A stretch of 6,758 nucleotides of DNA from CAZNQW01 sp964575225 (GTDB lineage: Bacteria > Chloroflexota > Anaerolineae > JAAYZQ01). The DNA lies in assembly GCA_964575225.1 (NCBI GenBank), contig CAZNQW010000213.1, positions 1-6,758 of the forward strand, read 5' to 3'. Position 1 is the first letter of the stretch; each line of letters opens with the position of its first letter. Below the pieces are notes generated by a model, which saw only the letters and a program-made list of their open reading frames with translations, ran no database searches and was not told the origin of the DNA. Below are positions 1 through 4,236 of the stretch, in pieces. Position numbers and translations under genes: made by a program.

Positions 1-55
1 CAATTGTGCCCACGTTTACGTGTGGCTTGGTTCGGTCAAATTTCTGCTTCGCCAT
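1..55 (-). CDS. tuf: Elongation factor Tu, N-terminal fragment (first 18 codons)
   Basis: EF-Tu is the GTPase that carries aminoacyl-tRNA to the ribosomal A site. Read on the minus strand from the ATG at 55-53, the 18 visible codons give MAKQKFDRTKPHVNVGTI, the conserved EF-Tu start leading into the G1 loop (the following GHVDHGKT lies outside the window). A strong Shine-Dalgarno AGGAGG (complement of 63-68) sits 7 bases upstream of the ATG, which fixes the start. The gene lies 47 bases after tRNA-Thr(GGT). A tRNA-Thr directly before tuf is a known bacterial arrangement (for example thrT-tufB in Escherichia coli), so transcription probably comes from the tRNA promoter at 327-355. The gene runs off the left edge, so GTPase motifs cannot be checked. 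Identity rests on 18 residues, but these are highly characteristic. Confidence 0.93.
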   Translation of the reverse strand, partial: MAKQKFDRTKPHVNVGTI

Positions 56-102
56 ACTCGAACCTCCTGGTCGTCATCTTGATGATCGCCCCAAAAATGG
101 AA

Positions 103-175
103 AGCCCACGATGGGATTTGAACCCATGACCTCGCCCTTACCAAGGGAGTGCTCTGCCGACTGAGCTACGTGGGC
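103..175 (-). tRNA. tRNA-Thr, anticodon GGT
   Basis: This is a 73-base cloverleaf on the minus strand. The acceptor stem is GCCCACG/CGTGGGC with discriminator T, the D stem is GCTC/GAGC, the anticodon loop is TTGGTAA with GGT at 142-140, and the T arm is ATGGG-TTCAAAT-CCCAT. It reads ACC and ACU codons. No CCA is encoded after the discriminator (TTCC follows), so the 3' end would need CCA addition. U36 and A37 in the loop fit a t6A37 substrate. The anticodon stem CTCCC/GGGCG has a U28-C42 mismatch, the only broken pair in the helices. It lies 28 bases downstream of tRNA-Thr(TGT) and 47 bases before tuf, probably on one transcript. Confidence 0.96.
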
Positions 176-203
176 ACGCAACGCCTCTAATTGTGAATCC
201 AGA

Positions 204-276
204 AGCCACCCGTCGGATTCGAACCGACGACCCAGCGCTTACAAGGCGCTTGCTCTGCCTGCTGAGCTAGGGTGGC
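204..276 (-). tRNA. tRNA-Thr, anticodon TGT
   Basis: This is a 73-base cloverleaf on the minus strand. The acceptor is GCCACCC/GGGTGGC with discriminator T, the D stem is GCTC/GAGC, the anticodon stem is AGCGC/GCGCT, the loop is CTTGTAA with anticodon TGT at 243-241, and the T arm is GTCGG-TTCGAAT-CCGAC. All stems pair fully. It decodes ACA and, by wobble, other ACN codons. No CCA is encoded. U36-A37 is compatible with t6A modification. It is the first gene after the promoter at 327-355, with a GC-rich leader of about 44 bases that RNase P would remove. Confidence 0.97.
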
Positions 277-326
277 TCGCGTACGGCCCCCCGGGCCCAA
301 GCGCTTCCAGGGTCACATGGCGGCTT

Positions 327-355
327 AGTATACTGACATTCAAACGAAATGTCAA
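327..355 (-). promoter_or_regulatory. Strong sigma70-type promoter for tRNA-Thr(TGT)-tRNA-Thr(GGT)-tuf
   Basis: On the minus strand a perfect -35 TTGACA (complement of 350-355) is followed after exactly 17 bases by -10 TATACT (complement of 327-332). Transcription would start near 320, about 44 bases before the first tRNA-Thr. The segment between the -10 box and the predicted start reads AAGCCGC. A GC-rich discriminator of this kind is typical of stringently controlled stable-RNA and translation-factor promoters; that control is inferred from the family, not shown here. A 7-bp inverted repeat overlaps the -35 box and spacer. Confidence 0.85.
334..354. repeat. Inverted repeat (7-bp arms) within the tRNA-Thr/tuf promoter
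   Basis: TGACATT at 334-340 and AATGTCA at 348-354 are perfect inverted copies separated by 7 bases. The right arm overlaps the -35 hexamer (350-355) and the left arm ends next to the -10 box. The placement is what an operator would have. It could equally be chance, because part of one arm is dictated by the -35 consensus. No regulator gene is visible nearby. Confidence 0.45.
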
Positions 356-428
356 ATTGCATCCGCCATTATGCGACGCCAGCTACCCCGATCTTGATGC
401 GGAGACCTGGCTCGGGAAAGGCCCCAGG

Positions 429-515
429 CGGAGGGGGTGGGATTCGAACCCACGGAGCATTTCTGCTCACGCGTTTTCGAGACGCGCGCATTAGGCCGAG
501 CTATGCTACCCCTCC
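429..515 (-). tRNA. tRNA-Ser, anticodon CGA
   Basis: This is an 87-base class II tRNA on the minus strand. The acceptor is GGAGGGG/CCCCTCC with discriminator G, the D stem is GCAT/ATGC with a large loop, the anticodon stem is CGCGT/ACGCG, the loop is CTCGAAA with CGA at 479-477, there is a long variable arm GAGCA-GAAA-TGCTC, and the T arm is GTGGG-TTCGAAT-CCCAC. The long variable arm and G discriminator are serine identity features. It decodes UCG. The bases after the discriminator are CCT, so no CCA is encoded. A36-A37-A38 matches a MiaA-type isopentenylation site. It has its own promoter immediately upstream. I see no convincing terminator between it and the tRNA-Thr promoter. Confidence 0.97.
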
Positions 516-527
516 TCGCGAATCCTG

Positions 528-556
528 ATTATAGCACAGACAACCCAAGCAAGCAA
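528..556 (-). promoter_or_regulatory. Promoter of tRNA-Ser(CGA)
   Basis: On the minus strand a perfect -10 TATAAT (complement of 528-533) lies 17 bases downstream of TTGCTT (complement of 551-556), a partial -35 match. The start would fall near 521, only about 6 bases before the mature tRNA 5' end. TTGCTT occurs again 4 bases further in (complement of 547-552), but with a 13-base spacer it is the poorer -35 candidate. Confidence 0.7.
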
Positions 557-558
557 AC

Positions 559-584
559 CGCTGCGCGGCCTTGGCAGCACAGCG
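559..584 (-). terminator. Candidate terminator hairpin after the methyltransferase gene
   Basis: On the minus strand CGCTGTGC (584-577) and GCGCAGCG (566-559) form an 8-bp stem with one G-U pair and a 10-base loop, 9 bases beyond the methyltransferase stop codon. The bases that follow, GTTTGCTTGCTTGG, are T-rich but not an uninterrupted T run, so termination may be inefficient. The hairpin abuts the -35 region of the tRNA-Ser promoter on the same strand. Confidence 0.4.
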
Positions 585-593
585 CCCACCCCG

Positions 594-1349
594 CTAGATT
601 CTTTCCACCACCATCAAGTGGGAGAGGCCAAAGGCGCGCAAAGGCGTCTGTTCGAAAAAGTAGGTGAGCCGGCGCAGGGCCCCGCCCCAAGTTGGATAGC
701 GGCGGACCACCTTGTCATAGCCGGGAAAGATCTGCCGATGGGCTACGATTCGAACCGGCAGACCCTCCAGCAACCGGCGTAGCTCCTTCGAACGGTAGGT
801 CCTGACATGGGGGCAAAAGGCATTCCGCCATCGATCGGGGAGATAGTTGACCAACGGAATGTTCCCAAAGTGATACTGGCCCTTCCAATAGGCGCCATGC
901 GTCTCGAACGGGTACAGACGATTGGGCGCAAAGATCACCAACCGCCCGCCCGCCACGCCCTGCGACGGGTCGGGTAGCTTGAGCACCCGCACTGCTTCGG
1001 CCAACGCCTTGCGATCGTCGTCCACGTGCTCGATGACCTCGTGCGACAGGACGACGTCAAAGTGACCGTCGGGATAGGGCAGCTCTTCGGCGGGCGCCAC
1101 CCGAATGTTGGGCAGTTCCAGGCTGGCCTGGGCCACTTTTTCTTCGTCAATATCCACCCCATGCACGTCCTGGCTAAAGCGCCTCAGGGCCCGCACGTAC
1201 ATCCCCAGGCCACAACCCACGTCCAGGATGGACCGATCCTCCAAAGCCACGTAGCTGCGAATCAGATCCAATCGCCGCTCCTGGCCAAACCTCCACACAT
1301 AACTGGGGTGCCCCAGTTCGATGGCCTTGTCCTGTTGGGCAGAGTTCAC
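594..1349 (-). CDS. Class I SAM-dependent methyltransferase, substrate unknown
   Basis: This predicted 251-residue soluble enzyme probably transfers a methyl group from S-adenosylmethionine. Seen: the glycine-rich SAM loop LDVGCGLGMY (residues 42-51), an acidic residue after beta-2 in HGVDIDEEK (Asp66), an AEELPYPDGHFDVV segment, and SHEVIEHV (102-109), typical of the Methyltransf_11/UbiE/UbiG-like group. The C-terminal 100 residues are less typical and would hold substrate specificity, which I cannot assign. Start choice: a GTG at 1367 would give 257 residues but has only a weak ribosome site. The GTG at 1349 has AGGGAG 9 bases upstream, so I prefer it. The stop is TAG at 596-594. The gene lies 27 bases after the phosphoesterase gene and is probably co-transcribed with it. 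There is no signal peptide or membrane segment. Confidence 0.88.
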   Translation of the reverse strand: MNSAQQDKAIELGHPSYVWRFGQERRLDLIRSYVALEDRSILDVGCGLGMYVRALRRFSQDVHGVDIDEEKVAQASLELPNIRVAPAEELPYPDGHFDVVLSHEVIEHVDDDRKALAEAVRVLKLPDPSQGVAGGRLVIFAPNRLYPFETHGAYWKGQYHFGNIPLVNYLPDRWRNAFCPHVRTYRSKELRRLLEGLPVRIVAHRQIFPGYDKVVRRYPTWGGALRRLTYFFEQTPLRAFGLSHLMVVERI

Positions 1350-1376
1350 AATTGCAGGCTCCCTCACACCGTTCTG

Positions 1377-2111
1377 CTACCAGCCATAGGCCAGGCGCAT
1401 GATCAGCCGCATCGGCAGATCGCGATCCATCATCTTGGCCTGGGTCACCTTCACCGGATAGGCCACCCGGCGATATTCCACAGTGAGGGAATCGGGATCG
1501 AGGATCAGGTAACTGGCGCGCGGCTCTCCATCCCGGGGCTGTCCCACACTCCCCGGATTGAGGATGAGGCGATCCGTACCCATCTCGAACCGCTGGCTCA
1601 ATACGATGGGCACCGATTCGCACGTCAGCTCGCCGTTGTTCTCACCCAATTGAAAGGTGACCGGGGTGTGCGTGTGGCCCACCAGGCAAAAGGGAGTGTG
1701 AAAGAAAGGGGCGCAGCTTTGGGCCGTGGAACAGTGCACGATGTACTCCCAGATCGGGTGGCGAGGACTGCCGTGGACCAGGGTAAACGGCCCTTCCACC
1801 CAAGTTTCCGGCAAAGTCTGGAGAAAAGCCAGATTCTCGGCGGAAAGTTGCCGGCGGTTCCACAAGTTGGCGTCGCGGGCGTCGGGGTTAAAATCCCGGA
1901 GATCCAATTTGCCCAACGTCCCCCAATCGTGATTGCCGGCGATCCATACCGTCACCCTTTCACGCAGCAACTCGACACAGGCATTGGGATCGGGGCCATA
2001 GCCCACCACGTCGCCCAGACACCAGATCTCATCCACCGATCCGGCGTCGTCCAACACGGCTTGCAGAGCTTCGAGATTGCTATGGACGTCCGAAAGCACC
2101 AAACAACGCAT
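1377..2111 (-). CDS. Calcineurin-like metallophosphoesterase (YfcE/MJ0936-type)
   Basis: This 244-residue cytosolic protein is probably a dinuclear-metal phosphodiesterase or phosphatase. The metal-binding motifs appear in order: DVH (Asp8, His10), GDVVGYGPDPN (Asp34), GNHD (59-62), HG (His113-Gly114) and GHTH (145-148), followed by NPGSVGQPRD, the usual signature of this subfamily near the C-terminus. Length and motif spacing match single-domain Metallophos_2 proteins. The natural substrate of this group is usually unknown; cyclic nucleotides and phosphoesters are hydrolysed in vitro by relatives. The ATG start is supported by GAGGAG 5 bases upstream (2117-2122). It is first in a two-gene unit with the methyltransferase and is transcribed divergently from tsaE. 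All catalytic motifs look intact. Confidence 0.9.
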   Translation of the reverse strand: MRCLVLSDVHSNLEALQAVLDDAGSVDEIWCLGDVVGYGPDPNACVELLRERVTVWIAGNHDWGTLGKLDLRDFNPDARDANLWNRRQLSAENLAFLQTLPETWVEGPFTLVHGSPRHPIWEYIVHCSTAQSCAPFFHTPFCLVGHTHTPVTFQLGENNGELTCESVPIVLSQRFEMGTDRLILNPGSVGQPRDGEPRASYLILDPDSLTVEYRRVAYPVKVTQAKMMDRDLPMRLIMRLAYGW

Positions 2112-2140
2112 GTCATCTCCTCAGCGGTCAAACGCGCCCC

Positions 2141-2169
2141 ATCATACCACCAAGGTCAATTCCGGTCAA
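2141..2169 (-). promoter_or_regulatory. Promoter of the phosphoesterase-methyltransferase unit
   Basis: On the minus strand TTGACC (complement of 2164-2169) and TATGAT (complement of 2141-2146) are separated by 17 bases, each five of six to consensus. Transcription would begin near 2134, giving a 5' leader of about 23 bases that contains the GAGGAG ribosome site. The hexamer TTGACC recurs on this strand at 2154-2159 and 2126-2131. Confidence 0.72.
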
Positions 2170-2173
2170 GTGC

Positions 2174-2202
2174 TTGTGATTTCATCGCAATCGGTGTATA
2201 AT
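2174..2202 (+). promoter_or_regulatory. Promoter of the tsaE-tsaB-rimI operon
   Basis: TTGTGA (2174-2179), a 17-base spacer and a perfect TATAAT (2197-2202) place the start near 2209, about 16 bases before the tsaE ATG. The -35 box is only 4 bases from the -35 box of the divergent promoter, so RNA polymerase could hardly bind both at once. Confidence 0.75.
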
Positions 2203-2224
2203 ACCGGGCCAAGGACACAAAACC

Positions 2225-2728
2225 ATGCCCATCCTGAACGCACACACGCTGGATCTGATCAGCCATAGCCCGGAACAGACTCGCCGCTTGGGCGCCCGCC
2301 TGGGCGCTTTGCTTCAGGCTGGCGATCTGCTGTGCCTGGAAGGAGATCTGGGCAGCGGCAAGACCTGTCTGGCGCAAGGCATCGGTCTGGGGATGGGCGT
2401 TACCGAACCGATCACCAGCCCCACCTTTGCCCTGGTGGCAGAATATCACCCCCCCTCTCCGGCGCCGCCGTTCTATCACATCGATCTCTACCGACTCGGC
2501 AATCCCCTGGACGAAGCCCTGGACCTGGGGCTGGAGGAATATGTGCACGGGGATGGCGTCTGCCTCATTGAATGGGCCGAACGGGTGACACCTCTTCTTC
2601 CCAAAGAGCACCTTTGGCTCCAACTGCGCCACCTGGATGCCAGCAAGCGGACCATCCTGCTTACAGCGCGTGGCAAGCGCTATGAGGAGCTGCTGGTAGG
2701 GTTTCGCCAGAAAGCCTTTGGGGTCTGA
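2225..2728 (+). CDS. tsaE: tRNA t6A37 biosynthesis ATPase TsaE
   Basis: TsaE is the small P-loop ATPase that, with TsaB and TsaD, completes transfer of the threonylcarbamoyl group to A37 of ANN-decoding tRNAs. Seen in this 167-residue protein: Walker A GDLGSGKT (40-47), SPTF (65-68), the HIDLYRL segment (85-91) and the conserved IEWAERV (115-121) that follows the aspartate-rich switch region. Length agrees with the family (about 150-170). ATG is preceded by AAGGA (2211-2215), 9 bases away. It is the first gene of an operon; tsaB follows after 12 bases, a classic pairing that supports the assignment. TsaD, the catalytic partner, is not in the window. No anomalies are seen. Confidence 0.96.
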   Translation: MPILNAHTLDLISHSPEQTRRLGARLGALLQAGDLLCLEGDLGSGKTCLAQGIGLGMGVTEPITSPTFALVAEYHPPSPAPPFYHIDLYRLGNPLDEALDLGLEEYVHGDGVCLIEWAERVTPLLPKEHLWLQLRHLDASKRTILLTARGKRYEELLVGFRQKAFGV

Positions 2729-2740
2729 AAGGAGTTCTCT

Positions 2741-3403
2741 ATGCTTCTCGCTGTCGATACGGCCACCCGCATGGCCGGCCTGGCCCTCTATGATGAGGTG
2801 AACGGCTGCATCCGCACCGAGGAATCCTGGTATTCGGCCAACAATCACACCGTCGAACTGATGCCGCGCCTGGCTCAGATGATGGACCAACAGCAGCTCA
2901 GCCCCACCCGACTGACCGGATTGGCCGTCAGCCTGGGGCCGGGCTCTTTTACCGGCCTGCGGATTGGGTTAGCCGTGGCCAAAGGCCTGGCGACCGCCCT
3001 GTCCATCCCCATGGTCGGCGTCCCCACCCTGGACGTGGTAGCCAGGCCCCACCAGAACCAAAACCTGCCCATCTGGGCTGTAGTACAGGCCGGGCGTGGT
3101 CGCATCTGCGCCGCCCGCTACAAAGCCCAACGGGGACAATGGCACCTGGACGAATCCTATCAATTGACTACCCTGGCGGCCCTGTGCGACAAGGAAAAAG
3201 AACCCGTCCTGGTTTGCGGCGAACTCGAGGACAAGGAACGCAGCTATCTGCGCGAACGATTTGGGCTCTCGGTGGTCATCGCCTCGCCCGCGTTTTCCCT
3301 CCGGCGACCCGCCCACCTGGCCGAGATGGCCTGGGAACGGCTGGAGCGGGGCCAGTCGGACAATGCGGCGAGCCTGGCGCCCATCTACCTCAAGAACCCC
3401 TAA
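2741..3403 (+). CDS. tsaB: tRNA t6A37 biosynthesis protein TsaB
   Basis: TsaB is an inactive ASKHA-fold homologue of TsaD that dimerises with TsaD and recruits TsaE in the bacterial t6A complex. This 220-residue protein starts with LLAVDTATR (2-10), the usual beta-hairpin start of the fold, and carries the diagnostic GLAVSLGPGSFTGLRIG (60-76). The C-terminal half is more variable, as in relatives, and ends with LAPIYLKNP, resembling the AxPxYLR ending common in TsaB. The start is ATG with AAAGGAG (2728-2734) 6 bases upstream. The stop codon TAA is directly followed by the rimI ATG. The length is normal and the gene looks intact. Confidence 0.95.
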   Translation: MLLAVDTATRMAGLALYDEVNGCIRTEESWYSANNHTVELMPRLAQMMDQQQLSPTRLTGLAVSLGPGSFTGLRIGLAVAKGLATALSIPMVGVPTLDVVARPHQNQNLPIWAVVQAGRGRICAARYKAQRGQWHLDESYQLTTLAALCDKEKEPVLVCGELEDKERSYLRERFGLSVVIASPAFSLRRPAHLAEMAWERLERGQSDNAASLAPIYLKNP

Positions 3404-4048
3404 ATGGCCGATCCCCTTGCCTTTTGCGTCGAACCCATGATACTGGCCGATCTGGACCAGGTCATGGAAATTGAGCGAGCTTCCTTCTCGGCGCCCTGGT
3501 CGCGCCAGGCCTATCGCTTTGAGATCACCCAAAACGCCCACAGCACCATGCGGGTCGTCCGGGCCCCCGGGGCCCTGGCACGGAACCTGGCCCGACCCTC
3601 CCTAGGAGGGACCGAGACGCCCACGGTCGTGGCCTATGGAGGATTCTGGCTGCTGGTCGACGAAGCCCACGTGGCCACCATCGCCGTCCATCCGAACTGG
3701 CGGGGCCTGGGCCTGGGCGAGCTGCTCCTGCTGGCCCTGCTGGAACAGGGCCTCGCGCTGGGCGCCGCACGCGCCACCCTCGAGGTTCGCGTGTCCAACC
3801 TGGCAGCGCAGAATTTGTACCTTAAGTGCGGCTTTGAGATCGTGGCCCGCAACAAAGCCTACTATGCCGATAACGACGAGGATGCCTATATCATGGCCAC
3901 CCCGAGTCTGGCAAACCGTGAGGTCCAGGCTCGGCTCTGCCGGCTGGGCGTTGAATTGAATGCCCGGCTCGCCCGCCTGACCGCGGTCCCCACCGGGGCC
4001 CCCACCGGGGCCCCCACCGGGGCCGACACTGAAACCCAAAGCGGTTAG
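3404..4048 (+). CDS. rimI: GNAT N-acetyltransferase, RimI-type (ribosomal protein S18 alanine acetyltransferase)
   Basis: RimI-type enzymes use acetyl-CoA to acetylate the N-terminal alanine of ribosomal protein S18, and some act more widely. Seen in 214 residues: an N-terminal MILADLDQVMEIE and SFSAPWS (27-33), GNAT motif A with TIAVHPNWRGLGLG (92-105; RGLGLG is the CoA pyrophosphate loop), ARATLEVR (122-129), then NLAAQNLYLKCGF (132-144) and AYYAD (152-156), all typical of RimI. A loop at about 54-74 is longer than in E. coli RimI. After residue 165 there is an extra tail of about 50 residues, low in complexity and ending in three PTGA repeats. ATG follows the tsaB stop with no gap, so translation is probably coupled. 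The tsaE-tsaB-rimI order is widespread. S18 specificity is inferred from family and context. Confidence 0.9.
   Translation: MADPLAFCVEPMILADLDQVMEIERASFSAPWSRQAYRFEITQNAHSTMRVVRAPGALARNLARPSLGGTETPTVVAYGGFWLLVDEAHVATIAVHPNWRGLGLGELLLLALLEQGLALGAARATLEVRVSNLAAQNLYLKCGFEIVARNKAYYADNDEDAYIMATPSLANREVQARLCRLGVELNARLARLTAVPTGAPTGAPTGADTETQSG
3989..4024 (+). repeat. Three perfect 12-bp tandem repeats at the 3' end of rimI
   Basis: The unit CCCACCGGGGCC is repeated three times in frame and encodes PTGA three times (RimI residues 196-207). Each junction forms a hairpin GGCCCC-CACC-GGGGCC (3997-4012 and 4009-4024), so only one of the two overlapping stems can form at a time. There is no T run after it, so it is not a standard terminator, although the stems could slow polymerase or stabilise the mRNA end. 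Confidence 0.9.
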
Positions 4049-4074
4049 ACAAAATGCCCCATTTGAGGTAGAAT
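4046..4074 (+). promoter_or_regulatory. Promoter for the epimerase gene, overlapping the rimI stop codon
   Basis: TAGACA (4046-4051, five of six to consensus) and TAGAAT (4069-4074, five of six) are spaced by 17 bases. The TAG of the -35 box is the rimI stop codon. The start would fall near 4081, giving a leader of about 155 bases before the epimerase ATG. Separate expression of the downstream genes is implied, although read-through from rimI is also possible. Confidence 0.6.
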
Positions 4075-4140
4075 GGCCCTACACCCCAGCATGACCGGAA
4101 TCAACGAGGCTGAGGCGCGAGAAACCTGCCCAACCGACGG

Positions 4141-4217
4141 CCAAGGGGACCGGGTGACACCTGCCCGCAGGGCAGGGACCCTTGTCGATGGCGGTCGCCG
4201 CCCTTGGGATCCCTGCC
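4141..4217 (+). promoter_or_regulatory. Structured 5' leader of the epimerase gene with alternative hairpins
   Basis: Several arms can pair here. In one arrangement CAAGGG (4142-4147) pairs with CCCTTG (4179-4184) and encloses the perfect hairpin CCTGCCC-GCA-GGGCAGG (4160-4176). In the other, GGCAGGGA (4171-4178) pairs with TCCCTGCC (4210-4217), enclosing GGCGG-TCG-CCGCC (4190-4202), which can also form in the first arrangement. The two states exclude each other because both use 4171-4176. The second stem ends 8 bases before the AGAGG ribosome site (4226-4230). No T run follows either form, so any control would act on translation or RNA stability. I do not recognise a known riboswitch class. 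Regulation is inferred; the complementarity is seen directly. Confidence 0.4.
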
Positions 4218-4236
4218 AGAAAGAAAGAGGTATCGA

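Noticed and set aside
361..428. Possible terminator downstream of tRNA-Ser (CCTGG and CCAGG arms on the minus strand)
   Set aside because: The stem is only 5 bp with a 13-base loop and no T run follows, so I do not call it.
437..667. A 76-codon plus-strand frame across the tRNA-Ser gene
   Set aside because: It runs antisense through a complete tRNA gene and its promoter and has no ribosome site or recognisable content.
1026..2201. A 391-codon open frame on the plus strand opposite the methyltransferase and phosphoesterase genes
   Set aside because: It lies antisense to two genes with clear motifs, has no recognisable domain, is rich in His, Gln and Val as antisense frames in GC-rich DNA are, and has no ribosome site. 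It is a shadow.
4091..4140. Possible TPP-like riboswitch because of GGCTGAG followed by ACCTG in the epimerase leader
   Set aside because: The conserved TPP core elements after these words are missing, and the downstream gene is not in thiamine metabolism. The resemblance is limited to two short words.
4204..4236. Upstream TTG start adding 11 residues to the epimerase
   Set aside because: It lies inside the leader hairpin arm without a ribosome site; the ATG at 4237 has a well-placed AGAGG and begins at the first strand of the Rossmann fold.
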